Shown here piece after piece: positions 1-9,808 of a DNA stretch of 64,000 nt. Both the position numbers and the translations under genes were made by a program. The stretch's first letter is position 1; each line of letters begins with the position of its first letter. A model generated the notes under the pieces. That model was not told the DNA's origin and did not search any database. It saw only the letters and a program-made list of their open reading frames with translations. Origin of the DNA: an uncultured Sutterella sp. (lineage in GTDB: Bacteria; Pseudomonadota; Gammaproteobacteria; Burkholderiales; Burkholderiaceae_F); the NCBI GenBank assembly GCA_900543805.1, contig UQTE01000004.1, positions 1-64,000 on the forward strand. Reading direction: 5' to 3'.

Positions 1-92
1 AGGCTTGAACGCCCGATCGATTAAAAATCTGTCTCGCAAAGTGGGGACAGTTCACTCACAGGGGGCTCTTCGTGAAGCGCAGGAAACGCGGA

Positions 93-1328
<1,236 letters not shown>

Positions 1329-1418
1329 GCCTAAAACCTTTATGCGTTGATGTTCAAAAGTGCTTTCCGCCGAAAAGATTAGCGAAAAGACGGTATTTTC
1401 AGAGGGCCCAAAACGAAG

Positions 1419-1444
1419 ATGGGACCCTTTTGGCGGGGTCCCAC
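1419..1444 (-). terminator. Hairpin between acpP and fabF
   Basis: An 8-bp inverted repeat (TGGGACCC/GGGTCCCA) is followed on the minus strand by a moderately U-rich stretch (TCTTCGTTTT). It could be a partial terminator that lets acpP be expressed far above fabF, as is common for ACP. Attenuation is inferred; the hairpin is seen. Confidence 0.5.
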
Positions 1445-1485
1445 ATCGCACCGAATGACCGGTGAATTCGTTTCAGGCGGTTGCC

Positions 1486-1725
1486 TTACTTGTTGACGGC
1501 CGACTTGACGTAGTCGATGGCCTGCTGAACCGTACGGAGGTTTTCCTGTTCCGTATCGGGAATTTCGATGCCGAAGGCGTCTTCGAGAGCGAGCGACATT
1601 TCAACCGTCGTGAGGCTGTCGGCGCCGAGGTCTTCGATGAAGGAGGATTCGTTCTTGATGTCTTCTTCCTTGATGCCAAGCTGTTCGGCAACGATCTTCT
1701 TAACCTTCAGTTCAATATCGTCCAT
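1486..1725 (-). CDS. acpP: Acyl carrier protein
   Basis: Small acidic carrier of growing acyl chains. The 79-residue protein from [10 protein letters not shown] has the DSL motif ([10 protein letters not shown]) whose Ser receives 4'-phosphopantetheine. The start is set by family length and by GGAG shortly upstream of the ATG; an in-frame extension to 1794 is not expected in ACPs. It sits between fabG and fabF as in most proteobacteria. A TATAAA-like -10 near 1850 on the minus strand could give it its own promoter. Confidence 0.97.
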   Translation of the reverse strand: MDDIELKVKKIVAEQLGIKEEDIKNESSFIEDLGADSLTTVEMSLALEDAFGIEIPDTEQENLRTVQQAIDYVKSAVNK

Positions 1726-1873
1726 TTCAGTAACTCCGCTAAGGGTATGGAATTGATTGCGACTCTCCGCCCGAAGCGAAGAGATGGGAAACAAACACCC
1801 CCGCGCGAGAAAAGCTGTTGCGGGTCGGGTGATGTTGGATTTTATCAGAACGGCTCCCCGAGAGGGAGTGGAA

Positions 1874-2641
1874 TTAACCCATGTACATTCCGCCGTTCAC
1901 ATGAAGCGTGACCCCCGTGATGTAGGCACCGGCGTCGGACGCGAGGAAAAGGCAGCTCTGCGCGATGTCGTCGACCGAACCGAGACGGCCGAGCGGAATC
2001 TGCGCCTGCAGATGATCCTTCTGTTCGTCCGAAAGGACGCGCGTCATGTCGGTGTCGATGAAGCCCGGGGCCACGCAGTTGACCGTAATCCCGCGCGAGC
2101 CGATTTCGCGCGCGAGGGCCTTGGTCATGCCCATGAGGCCCGCCTTGGCGGCGGCATAGTTCACCTGACCGGGGTTGCCCATGGCGCCCACGACCGAGGT
2201 GATCGAGATGATGCGGCCCGAGCGCTGCTTCATCATCGGGCGCAGGCAGGCGCGCGCAAAGCGGAAGGCGGCCGAGAGGTCCGTGTCGATCACGTCGTCC
2301 CACTGTTCGTCCTTCATGCGCATGGCGAGCGTGTCGCGCGTGATGCCGGCGTTGTTGACGAGGACGTCGATGCGGCCGTAGGCCTCGACGACGTCGGCGA
2401 CGGCCTTCTGACCGGCGTCGGCGTCGTTGACGTTCAACACCACGCCGCGGCCCTGACCGCCCAATTCGGCGATACGCGCCGTGATCTTTTCGGCGCCCGC
2501 TTCGCTCGTGGCGGAACCCACCACGGTGGCGCCCGCCTTCAGGAAGGCTTCGAGGATCCCGGCCCCGATCCCGCGGCTCGCGCCCGTCACGAGGACCACG
2601 CGGCCCGCAAGGGCGTCAGCGGCAAAAACGGCTTTTTCCAT
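1874..2641 (-). CDS. fabG: 3-oxoacyl-[ACP] reductase
   Basis: NADPH-dependent reduction of 3-ketoacyl-ACP, the first reductive step of each elongation cycle. The 255-residue short-chain dehydrogenase has the dinucleotide motif TGASRGIG near residue 20, NNAG in the middle and the YxxxK catalytic pair (NYAAAKAG). The start MEKAVFAAD has AAAGGAG at good distance. It is 13 nt downstream of fabD, so the two are co-transcribed. Confidence 0.96.
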   Translation of the reverse strand: MEKAVFAADALAGRVVLVTGASRGIGAGILEAFLKAGATVVGSATSEAGAEKITARIAELGGQGRGVVLNVNDADAGQKAVADVVEAYGRIDVLVNNAGITRDTLAMRMKDEQWDDVIDTDLSAAFRFARACLRPMMKQRSGRIISITSVVGAMGNPGQVNYAAAKAGLMGMTKALAREIGSRGITVNCVAPGFIDTDMTRVLSDEQKDHLQAQIPLGRLGSVDDIAQSCLFLASDAGAYITGVTLHVNGGMYMG

Positions 2642-2654
2642 CTTGGAACTCCTT

Positions 2655-3587
2655 TCAGTTCGACAGCGCGGCGAGCGTCTTCTCGAGCGTTGCCTGATCG
2701 TAAATGTTGTGCGTCTTGATTTCCGGCGCGATGCGGCGGATGAGGCCGACGAGAACGCGGCCCGGACCGCATTCGACGATGTCGGTGATGCCCGCGGCCT
2801 TCATGGCTTCGATCGTCTTCACCCACTGCACGGCCGAGCAGGCCTGACGGGCGAGCGCCGCGCGGATTTCCTCGGGCGTTTTGTGCACCGTCACGTCGAC
2901 GTTGGCGATGACGGGAATCGAGGGTTCGGCCATCGCCACGCCTTCGAGACGTTCGGCAAGGCGCTTGGCGGCGGATTCGAGCAGGCTCGAATGGAAGGGA
3001 GCCGACACGGGGAGCTCGATCGCGCGGCGGGCGCCGCGCGCCTTGGCGTCTTCCACGGCGGCGCGCACGGCCTCGATGTGGCCGGCGATCACGACCTGAC
3101 CCGGGGAATTGAAGTTGACGGCTTCCACCGTACCGGCGGCGCGGCCGGCCACGCAGGCGGCCTCGACGTCTTCGTCCGAGAGACCGATGATCGCGGCCAT
3201 GCCGCCCACGCCCACGGGAACGGCCGACTGCATGGCTTCGGCGCGGAAGCGCACGAGCTTCACGGCTTCTTCGAGCGGGAAGACGCCCGCGGCGCAGAGG
3301 GCCGAGTATTCGCCGAGCGAATGCCCCGCGAGGAGTTCGGGCTTCTGGCCGCCCGCAGCGAGCCAGGCTTCGTAGAACGCGACCGAGGAGGCGAGCACCG
3401 CGGGCTGCGTGTTGACCGTGAGGTTGAGTTCTTCGGCCGGGCCTTCGGCGATGAGGCGCTCGATCGAGAAACCGAGCGCTTCGTCGGCGCGCGCGAGGGC
3501 GCCGCGGACCGTTTCATTGTCGGCGAAGCCGCCGAGCATCCCGACGGACTGACTGCCCTGACCGGGGAATACGAAAGCAATGCGCAT
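2655..3587 (-). CDS. fabD: Malonyl-CoA:ACP transacylase
   Basis: Transfers malonyl from CoA to ACP and so supplies the elongation substrate. The 310-residue protein begins MRIAFVFPGQGSQ, the family's standard start, with AGGA about 9 nt upstream; an alternative GTG 24 nt upstream has a poorly placed ribosome site. The active-site Ser is in GHSLGEYSAL, and a conserved Arg and the catalytic His (VSAPFHS) follow. It lies 130 nt after fabH in the same direction. Confidence 0.96.
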   Translation of the reverse strand: MRIAFVFPGQGSQSVGMLGGFADNETVRGALARADEALGFSIERLIAEGPAEELNLTVNTQPAVLASSVAFYEAWLAAGGQKPELLAGHSLGEYSALCAAGVFPLEEAVKLVRFRAEAMQSAVPVGVGGMAAIIGLSDEDVEAACVAGRAAGTVEAVNFNSPGQVVIAGHIEAVRAAVEDAKARGARRAIELPVSAPFHSSLLESAAKRLAERLEGVAMAEPSIPVIANVDVTVHKTPEEIRAALARQACSAVQWVKTIEAMKAAGITDIVECGPGRVLVGLIRRIAPEIKTHNIYDQATLEKTLAALSN

Positions 3588-3717
3588 CTTGAAAATCCTG
3601 GGAATGTGCACCTACGTTGAAGTGCGGGAAGTTTAGCAAGGCAACACCGACGAGCGGAACCGGCGATATCGTCCGTTTCGCTTAAAGTCGTACCATTTTC
3701 GCGTTAAACCGCGCAAA

Positions 3718-4698
3718 TTACCAGCGAACGAGGGCCGACCCCCAGGCCATGCCCGCGCCCACCGCCTGCAGAAGGACGAGTTCGCCCGCCTTCACGCGAC
3801 CTTCGCGCACCGCGCGGTCGAGCGCGAGCGGCACGGAGGCGGCCGAGGTGTTGCCGTGCTCGTGCACGGTCTGCACCATCTTCGCTTCGTCGATGCCGAG
3901 CTTCTTGGCGACCATGGTCATGATGCGCAGATTCGCCTGATGCGGCACGAAAAGCGCAACGTCTTCGGTGCGCACGCAGGCGAGGTCGGCCACTTCGCGC
4001 GCCGAATTGACGAGACCGTCGACGGCGAGCTTGAAGACCTGACGGCCGTCCATGTTGATGTAGGGGTGACCGATGATCCGGCCCTGATCGACGCGCGCGG
4101 TGAGGCCGAGAATCTTTTCGTCGAAGCGCCCGTCCGCGTACATGCGCGCGGCGAGCACCCCGGGGTTCGAACTCGATTCGAGCACCACGGCCCCCGCCCC
4201 GTCTCCGAAGAGAACGCAGGTCGAGCGGTCCTTCATGTCGATGACACGAGACATCGTTTCGGCGCCGATCACGACGGCGCGGCGGTAGGGACCCGCGCGC
4301 AGCATGGCGTCGGCGGCGTTCAAGGCGTAAATGAAGCCCGCGCACACGGCCTGCACGTCAAAGGCGGCGCAGCCCTGAGCGCCGAGAGCCGCCTGCACGC
4401 GCGCGGCGGTCGACGGGAAGATCATGTCGGGGGTCGTCGTCGCGACGATGATGAGGTCGATCGAATCGCCCGCGACGCCCGCCGCTTCGAGAGCGTTCTT
4501 CGCGGCTTCGACCGCGAGCGACGTCGTGCATTCGCCCTTTTCGGGGTCGGCGAAATAGCGCGTCACGATCCCCGTGCGCGTGCGGATCCACTCGTCGCTT
4601 GTTTCTATGCCGTCCTTGGCGAGCAACAGAGCGAACTCTTCGTTGGTGAGCGACTTTTCGGGCAGGGCCGAACCCGTGCCGATGATGCGGGAGTACAT
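3718..4698 (-). CDS. fabH: 3-oxoacyl-[ACP] synthase III (KAS III)
   Basis: Starts fatty-acid synthesis by condensing acetyl-CoA with malonyl-ACP. The 326-residue protein MYSRIIGTGSALP... has Cys in AVCAGF, His in VPHQANLRI and Asn in GNTSAAS, the KAS III triad. The start is placed at the ATG preceded by AAGGAAG; a further upstream open frame lacks family similarity. In most proteobacteria plsX lies between rpmF and fabH; here the interval holds only a terminator and non-coding sequence. Confidence 0.96.
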   Translation of the reverse strand: MYSRIIGTGSALPEKSLTNEEFALLLAKDGIETSDEWIRTRTGIVTRYFADPEKGECTTSLAVEAAKNALEAAGVAGDSIDLIIVATTTPDMIFPSTAARVQAALGAQGCAAFDVQAVCAGFIYALNAADAMLRAGPYRRAVVIGAETMSRVIDMKDRSTCVLFGDGAGAVVLESSSNPGVLAARMYADGRFDEKILGLTARVDQGRIIGHPYINMDGRQVFKLAVDGLVNSAREVADLACVRTEDVALFVPHQANLRIMTMVAKKLGIDEAKMVQTVHEHGNTSAASVPLALDRAVREGRVKAGELVLLQAVGAGMAWGSALVRW

Positions 4699-5052
4699 GC
4701 GTTGATCTTCCTTCTGATTCTTTTCAATGCATCCCATGCTAACGACTCGCTCGAGGCGCCGAGGGACGGGAAGGAAGGCAATTACAAAGAATTGCTTTTC
4801 CCAAAGCCTTGCGGGCAAAAGAAAAGGGACCCCTTATAGGAGTCCCTTCCGACTTTTTGCTGACGTTCTTCTCAACACTCAAACCGGTTCGTGCTTTCTC
4901 GTCGGTCCCGGAATCCACCGGGAAAGACTGCGGGCAATACTGCCGTGGGGTCGCGCATCAGATCACTTCGGATTCCGTTTTGATGCCGCACGAGAAACCC
5001 CGTGGTTTGAGGAAGCTTCTTGTCGAGAGAAGCGTCCAACCGACAGACGAAA
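4699..5052. other. Non-coding interval between fabH and rpmF
   Basis: These 354 nt carry no gene-like frame with a recognisable product. They contain the rpmF terminator (4816-4847) and, between it and fabH, the likely but unresolved fabH promoter. This is where plsX would be expected. Confidence 0.7.
4816..4847 (-). terminator. Rho-independent terminator of rpmF
   Basis: A stem of AGGGAC/GTCCCT with an 11-nt loop is followed on the minus strand by TTTTCTTTT. It separates the rpmF transcript from the fab genes. The plus strand also has a T-tract, so it may work both ways. Confidence 0.8.
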
Positions 5053-5235
5053 TTATTCGTCCATCTTCGTCGTGATCACCTTCTTGCCGCGGTAGAAACC
5101 GGACGGGCTGATGTGATGACGACGATGCGCTTCACCGGTCGTGGCTTCGATCGCGGTGGGCGGGTTGGTCAGAAAGTCATGAGCACGGTGATTACCGCGC
5201 TTGCTGGTGGATTTTTTGTTCTGCTGAACGGCCAT
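5053..5235 (-). CDS. rpmF: 50S ribosomal protein bL32
   Basis: A 60-residue large-subunit protein, [20 protein letters not shown], with the typical basic N-terminus and the FYRGKKV segment near the end. The start at this ATG gives the normal bL32 length; the open frame upstream is not part of the family. The C-terminus is of the Cys-free type found in many proteobacteria. No yceD (DUF177) gene lies directly upstream; tRNA-Gly does. Confidence 0.96.
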   Translation of the reverse strand: MAVQQNKKSTSKRGNHRAHDFLTNPPTAIEATTGEAHRRHHISPSGFYRGKKVITTKMDE

Positions 5236-5441
5236 GGCAAACCCCACGTAACAAATCGAGTGAAATAGCAATGATGTCGGCAACCGCACACTCGTAAAAC
5301 CGTTGACGACTTCCGGAAATCAGAGTTCTCACACCTCCCCCACGGAGGTCTTGAGAAAGCGACGAATTTTAGCAAATCCGTCGAAATTTTTCAGAAACGA
5401 GGTCTGAATTTTCGGACGCTTTCGTAGGCGCCTATCCGTAG

Positions 5442-5471
5442 AAAAAAAGGGGAGAACTTCTTCTCCCCTTC
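5442..5471 (-). terminator. Terminator of tRNA-Gly
   Basis: On the minus strand AGGGGAGAA pairs with TTCTCCCCT across a 4-nt loop and runs straight into seven T residues, 14 nt after the tRNA 3' end. Confidence 0.88.
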
Positions 5472-5484
5472 CTCTTAGGAATCT

Positions 5485-5560
5485 TGGAGCGGGAGACGAG
5501 TCTCGAACTCGCGACCTCAACCTTGGCAAGGTTGCGCTCTACCAACTGAGCTACTCCCGC
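5485..5560 (-). tRNA. tRNA-Gly(GCC)
   Basis: A complete cloverleaf on the minus strand: acceptor GCGGGAG/CTCCCGC, D arm GCTC/GAGC, anticodon stem CAACC/GGTTG with loop TTGCCAA (anticodon GCC), T arm with TTCGAGA, and an encoded CCA. Length 76 nt. It has its own consensus-like promoter and terminator, so it is a single-gene transcript. Confidence 0.97.
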
Positions 5561-5574
5561 GTTAGAGAAGACAG

Positions 5575-5603
5575 ATTATGGCACAAAACGTGAATTTTGT
5601 CAA
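5575..5603 (-). promoter_or_regulatory. Sigma-70 promoter of tRNA-Gly
   Basis: Minus strand: -35 TTGACA (perfect), 17-nt spacer, -10 CATAAT. The -10 ends 14 nt before the tRNA 5' end, leaving a very short leader. Confidence 0.85.
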
Positions 5604-5637
5604 GGACAAACTTTCCTAAACCGGCAAAAAGTTTCTT

Positions 5638-5722
5638 GGACGACGTACCGCCTTCGCCCCGGAGAAACCTGCCGAGGCAGGTCGGCGCAAAGACCGGAGC
5701 CGATGCTCACGTCGCGTCGTCC
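5638..5722. ncRNA. Possible structured RNA of unknown class, bounded by an 8-bp stem
   Basis: GGACGACG at 5638 pairs with CGTCGTCC ending at 5722. Inside, GCCCCGG pairs with CCGGAGC (one G-U) and ACCTGC with GCAGGT over a CGAG loop, giving a rod of three helices separated by asymmetric A-rich internal loops; an alternative helix TCGGC/GCCGA is possible. It lies between the dcuA terminator and the tRNA-Gly promoter and is not part of a gene. Read on plus, the AAACC...GG...CGCAAAG order recalls c-di-GMP-I (GEMM) riboswitch cores, but the spacing differs and no plus-strand gene follows. Strand and function are undetermined. Confidence 0.35.
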
Positions 5723-5742
5723 CCTTCTCGTCCGCACCGATG

Positions 5743-5775
5743 AAAAAGGGCCCCCGGCCGGAGCCGAGAGCCCTT
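5743..5775 (-). terminator. Terminator of dcuA
   Basis: A GC-rich hairpin (AGGGC...GGGCCCT on the minus strand) ends in TTTTT, about 30 nt after the dcuA stop codon. Confidence 0.8.
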
Positions 5776-5802
5776 GATTCTTCGATCAATTCTCGATTGC
5801 GA

Positions 5803-7140
5803 TTAGCCGACGAGGCTGCAAGCGAGGAAGCCGAGCGCGACCGCGAAGACGATGGCGATCAGGCCGGGGAGGAAGAAGGCGTGGTTGAACACGAACTTGC
5901 CGATGCGGGTCGTGCCCGTGTAGTCCATCTGGACGGCGCCGAGGAGGGTCGGGTAGGTCGGGAGGACGAACAGAGCCGAAACGGCAGCGAACGAAGCCAC
6001 GAGCATGTAGGAGTCACCGGGGTTGGCGGCGGAGATACCGAGAGCGGCAACGATGGCCGGGGTAATCGCCTTAGCGGTGGCAGCCTGCGAGTACAGGAGC
6101 ATCGAAGCGAGGAAGAACACGACGGCGAGCAGGGCCGGGGTTTCCGAAACCGTACCGGCGGCGAGTTCCTTAATTTCGTTCGAGTGACCGGACACGAACG
6201 TGTCGCCCAACCAAGCCACACCGAGCACGCAGACGATGGCGACCATACCGCTCTTGAAGACGGACGAGTCAGCGATCTTGCCGATTTCGATGTTGCAGGT
6301 CATCGTGATGAGCATACCGACGATGAGCATGAGGCTCATGATGGCGGCGTCACGGCCGACGACGACGTTTTCAATCAGGCCAACAGCCGGCGAAATGGCG
6401 GAGGCATAGAGCACCACGAAGATAACGCCGACGAGGAAGATGAGAACGGAGCGCTTGGCAAACGGCTTGAGTTCCGTGTGGGCGGCGCCGACGGAAGCCT
6501 TGATGAGGCCCTTGGCGAGACGTTCCTGGTAGACCGGGTCCTTGCTGAGGTCCATCTTGGAGATGAGCGTCATGACGAAGGCGGTCAGCATGCAGGCGAC
6601 GAACGTCGTCGACATCCAGATGCCGAGCAGAGCCGGGTAGGACCAGCCGAAGTCTTCAAGCACGCCGGCCATGTAGATCACGGCGGCGGAAACCGGCGAA
6701 GCCGTAATGGCGATCTGCGAAGCGACCACGGCGATCGACAGCGGCACGCAAGGACGAATGTTCTGTTCCTTGGCGACTTCGACGATAACCGGGATCATCG
6801 AGAAGGCCGTGTGGCCCGTACCGGCGAAGATCGTGAGGACATAGGTCACGACCGGGGCGAGGTAGTTGATGTACTTCGGATTGGAACGAAGGATGCGTTC
6901 GGCAATCTGAACGAGGTAATCAAGACCGCCGGCGAGCTGCATCGCCGAAATGGCCGAGATCACCGAGGCGATGATCAGGATAACGTCCCAGGGGATGTTA
7001 CCCGGCTTCATACCAAGGCAAAGGCCGAGAATGAGCACACCGGCGCCACCGGCGTAGCCGATGCCGATGCCGCCAAGGCGGACGCCCAAGAAAATCGCGC
7101 CGAGCAGCACGATAATCTGAAGAATAAGCATGATATCCAT
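5803..7140 (-). CDS. dcuA: Anaerobic C4-dicarboxylate transporter, DcuA type
   Basis: Inner-membrane carrier for aspartate, fumarate, malate and succinate, typically fumarate or aspartate in and succinate out during fumarate respiration. The 445-residue protein is hydrophobic throughout with about ten membrane segments. It keeps the DcuA signatures RLGGIGIG, GGLDYLV, RNPKYI, TIFAGTGH, AITASPVSAAV, GVAWLGDTF and TGTTRIGKFVFNH, which fit DcuA better than DcuB. The start at 7140 is 5 nt after GGAGG; a second ATG two codons on is too distant from it. The gene lies upstream of nothing else on its transcript and next to aspA and frdAB, completing an aspartate-to-succinate route. Confidence 0.95.
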   Translation of the reverse strand: MDIMLILQIIVLLGAIFLGVRLGGIGIGYAGGAGVLILGLCLGMKPGNIPWDVILIIASVISAISAMQLAGGLDYLVQIAERILRSNPKYINYLAPVVTYVLTIFAGTGHTAFSMIPVIVEVAKEQNIRPCVPLSIAVVASQIAITASPVSAAVIYMAGVLEDFGWSYPALLGIWMSTTFVACMLTAFVMTLISKMDLSKDPVYQERLAKGLIKASVGAAHTELKPFAKRSVLIFLVGVIFVVLYASAISPAVGLIENVVVGRDAAIMSLMLIVGMLITMTCNIEIGKIADSSVFKSGMVAIVCVLGVAWLGDTFVSGHSNEIKELAAGTVSETPALLAVVFFLASMLLYSQAATAKAITPAIVAALGISAANPGDSYMLVASFAAVSALFVLPTYPTLLGAVQMDYTGTTRIGKFVFNHAFFLPGLIAIVFAVALGFLACSLVG

Positions 7141-7304
7141 GGATGCCTCCAGGCATTGAGTGATCCGACGAAGATACCGGCCATCCTTAGTAACGATGAT
7201 CCGGCCCTCCGCCGAGGGTGGTTACGGGTCTTGTCGCCCGTCAGGAAAGCCGCCCTTCTTGCATGGGGGCTTTCATGACGGTTGACCGAAACCCGTTGGG
7301 TCCG

Positions 7305-7376
7305 ACAAAACCGTCCCGCGCTCGAGCAGGACGGTTTTGTTCTTGGGCTCATCCGAAACCCCGTTGCCGGGGTTCG
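7305..7376 (-). terminator. Tandem hairpins after aspA
   Basis: Two hairpins follow aspA. The first (7353-7376) is a long stem CCGAACCCCG closed by a GCAA tetraloop. The second (7307-7340) pairs AAAACCGTCC with GGACGGTTTT and ends in TTTTG. The second is the likely terminator, bidirectional by symmetry. Confidence 0.7.
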
Positions 7377-7394
7377 GACGACGAAGTCAGAAAA

Positions 7395-8792
7395 TTACTT
7401 TTCGAACTTCGGGTTGATGAGGTTTTCATACGTGAACGTATGATCCCACTGTTCCTGCGTGAGCATGCCCTTTTCTTCAACGACGAGCTGATGGAGGGAC
7501 TTGCCGGTGAGGAAGCCTTCGCGGGCGATGTTGGCGCAGGGCTTGTAGCCGAAGTGCGGCTTCAGGAGCGTCACGATGCCGAGCGAGCCCATAACGAGAT
7601 CCTTGCAGTGTTCGGCATTGACGACGATGCCGTCGATGCACTTTTCACGCAGGTGGTTGCAGGCGTTCGTCAGGACCTTCATCTGCATGTAGAGAGCGAA
7701 GGTGATGACCGGTTCCATAACGTTCAGTTCGAGCTGGCCGGCGGAGGCGGCGAGCATGACCGTCGTGTCGAGACCGATGGCGAGGAAGCAGGCCTGGTTC
7801 GTGACTTCCGGGATCACGGGGTTGACCTTACCCGGCATGATCGAGGAGCCCGGCTGGAGCTGCGGGAGGATGAGTTCGGAGAGACCCGTACGCGGACCGG
7901 AAGCAAGGAGACGCAAGTCGTTGCAGACCTTCGTCAGCTTGACGGCGAGGCTCTTGACGGCGCTCGAGAGAGCAACGTAGGCACCGCAGTCGCTCGTGGC
8001 GGCGATGAGGTCATCGCTGTTCTTGAAGTCGATGCCGGTGATTTCGGCGAGGTGCTTGACGGCGAGAGCCGGGTATTCCGGGTGAGCCGTAACGGTCGTG
8101 CCGATGGCGGTAGCGCCGAGGTTGACGATCTTCAGGTGTTCCTGAGCTTCCTTGATGACGGCGATTTCGTCAGCAATCGTGGCGCCCCAGCCGTGGAATT
8201 CCTGGCCGAAGGACATCGGAACGGCGTCCTGGAGGTGCGTACGGCCCATCTTGAGCACGCCCTTGGTTTCTTCAGCCTTGCGGAAGAAGCTGTCGCGCAG
8301 ATCTTCAACGGCCTTCAGGAGGACGTTCGAACGAAGGATCAGCGAGAGGTGAAGAGCGGTCGGGTACGTGTCGTTCGTGGACTGACCGAAGTTGGCGTGG
8401 TCGTTCGGGGAGACCTTCTTGTCGCCCTTGGCGAGGCCGAGGTGTTCGCAAGCGAGGTTGCAGATCACTTCGTTGCAGTTCATGTTGGTCGACGTGCCGG
8501 CACCACCCTGGAGCCAGTCGGTCACGAACTGGTCGTTGTACTTGCCAGCGATGAGCTGTTCGCTAGCCCAAATCAGAGCGTCAGCGACGTCGGCCGGGAT
8601 GCAGCCGAGTTCCTTGTTGGCCATGGCGGCGGCCTTCTTCACATAGCCGTAGGCCTGAGCGAAGAACGGTTCCTGCGACATCGGCATTTCCGTGATGTGG
8701 AAGTTCTGCTTGCCGCGCATGGTCTGCACGCCATAGTAGACATCATCAGGAATCTCGAGTTCGCCAAGGAAGTCGCTTTCAATACGAGACAT
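7395..8792 (-). CDS. aspA: Aspartate ammonia-lyase (aspartase)
   Basis: Deaminates L-aspartate to fumarate plus ammonia. The 465-residue protein has the fumarase/aspartase signature GSSIMPGKVNPV, with the catalytic Ser in the flexible SS loop. QGGAGTSTNMN, NDHANFGQSTNDTYPT, GRTHLQDAVPM and LGATAIGT match aspartase rather than class II fumarase, and the opening RIESDFLGELEIP also resembles AspA. The start has GAGGAG about 8 nt upstream. It sits between frdBA and dcuA on the same strand, supplying fumarate as electron acceptor from imported aspartate. Confidence 0.93.
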   Translation of the reverse strand: MSRIESDFLGELEIPDDVYYGVQTMRGKQNFHITEMPMSQEPFFAQAYGYVKKAAAMANKELGCIPADVADALIWASEQLIAGKYNDQFVTDWLQGGAGTSTNMNCNEVICNLACEHLGLAKGDKKVSPNDHANFGQSTNDTYPTALHLSLILRSNVLLKAVEDLRDSFFRKAEETKGVLKMGRTHLQDAVPMSFGQEFHGWGATIADEIAVIKEAQEHLKIVNLGATAIGTTVTAHPEYPALAVKHLAEITGIDFKNSDDLIAATSDCGAYVALSSAVKSLAVKLTKVCNDLRLLASGPRTGLSELILPQLQPGSSIMPGKVNPVIPEVTNQACFLAIGLDTTVMLAASAGQLELNVMEPVITFALYMQMKVLTNACNHLREKCIDGIVVNAEHCKDLVMGSLGIVTLLKPHFGYKPCANIAREGFLTGKSLHQLVVEEKGMLTQEQWDHTFTYENLINPKFEK

Positions 8793-8980
8793 TTTTATAG
8801 CTCCTCATAGGATTTTGGACAGAGCGGCGGGACCGAATGGTTCTGTTCGTCCCTCTGTCCGGGGTGAACTCCGCTTCCCCTGTATCCCGTTTCCGGGGGT
8901 TGGTCGCAGAAGAAGCGGACCGTATGTGAACGAGGCGTGTGTTACTCCTTTCGAAGTACATACGCCATGCGCTCTAAATA

Positions 8981-9790
8981 TTACTGCTTAATCGGCTTGA
9001 TGGGAATAGCCTTTTTTTGGGACGGAAGAACCTTATCGTAGCCCTTCATACCCTGTTCAGCCATCTTGCGACGGATGAAGGCGATCTGCGTCTTGAGGGG
9101 CAGATCCTTCGGGCAGAAGTCGTGGCAGGCGAGAAGGGACATGCATCCGAAGACGCCCGATTCGTCACCGATCACTTCGTAGTAGTCGGCGTCGTTGCGG
9201 TCGTCGCGCGGGTCAAGGCGGAAGCGGGCGATCTTGTTGATGCCGACGCCGCCCACGAAGTCCGGACGCAGACGAACCGTACCGCAACCGGCGATGCAGC
9301 AGCCGCATTCGACGCAGCGGTCGAGAACGTAAATGTCTTCGGCGAGCTGCGGGTCCATCGGAACTTCCTTCTTGCGAAGGTCGATTTCCTCTTCCTTCAT
9401 GTGAACCCACGTTTCCATGCGTTCGGACATGTTGCGCATCCACTTGCCGGTGTTGACCGAAAGGTCGCCGATGAGTTCAAAGGCGGGCAGCGGAGCGAGC
9501 GTGAATTCCGTCGGAAGGTCGCGCGTCAGCGTACGGCAGGCCAGACCCGGCTTGCCGTTGATCATCATGGCGCAGGAACCGCAGATGCCGGCACGGCAGA
9601 CGAAGTCGAACTGAAGCGTCGGATCCTGGTGATCACGCAGTTCATTCAGAGCGATGAAAAGCGTCATCGAGTCGGATTCTTCGAGCTCGTACGTCTGCAT
9701 GTGCGGAACGCTTTCAGGATCCTGCGGGTTGTAGCGCAGAATGCTGATCTTGAGCAGACGGTGCTGCTTCTTGTTTTCCACTTGGCTCAT
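8981..9790 (-). CDS. frdB: Fumarate reductase iron-sulfur subunit
   Basis: Carries electrons from the quinol site to the FrdA flavin. The 269-residue protein has the [2Fe-2S] motif CRAGICGSC with its distal Cys (GLAC), the [4Fe-4S] motif CVECGCCIAGC and the [3Fe-4S] motif CMSLLACHDFCP. Segments such as MTLFIALN, LPAFELIGDLSVNTG and FVGGVGIN closely resemble the Wolinella/Campylobacter enzyme rather than E. coli FrdB. It is 18 nt downstream of frdA. An N-terminal extension (MSQVENKKQHRLLK) and a lysine-rich C-terminus add slightly to the family length. Confidence 0.94.
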   Translation of the reverse strand: MSQVENKKQHRLLKISILRYNPQDPESVPHMQTYELEESDSMTLFIALNELRDHQDPTLQFDFVCRAGICGSCAMMINGKPGLACRTLTRDLPTEFTLAPLPAFELIGDLSVNTGKWMRNMSERMETWVHMKEEEIDLRKKEVPMDPQLAEDIYVLDRCVECGCCIAGCGTVRLRPDFVGGVGINKIARFRLDPRDDRNDADYYEVIGDESGVFGCMSLLACHDFCPKDLPLKTQIAFIRRKMAEQGMKGYDKVLPSQKKAIPIKPIKQ

Positions 9791-9808
9791 TTAAACATCC
9801 ACTCCAAA

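Noticed and set aside
5638..5722. Identification of the structured element as 4.5S (SRP) RNA
   Set aside because: The conserved GGAAGGAAGCAGC-type apical region of SRP RNA is missing and the apical loop is CGAG/CTCG.
5638..5722. Identification as a c-di-GMP (GEMM) riboswitch
   Set aside because: Some core bases agree, but the P3 spacing differs and no plus-strand gene follows; left unassigned.
5803..7140. Annotation as DcuB
   Set aside because: RLGGIGIG, GVAWLGDTF and TGTTRIGKFVFNH match DcuA better; no DcuS/DcuR genes are beside it.
7395..8792. Annotation as class II fumarase
   Set aside because: It shares the superfamily signature, but the N-terminus and internal blocks follow aspartase and it lies with frd and dcuA.
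8779..8961. A 60-codon minus-strand frame between frdB and aspA
   Set aside because: Its end overlaps the aspA start region, it has no known similarity and lies where the aspA promoter must be.
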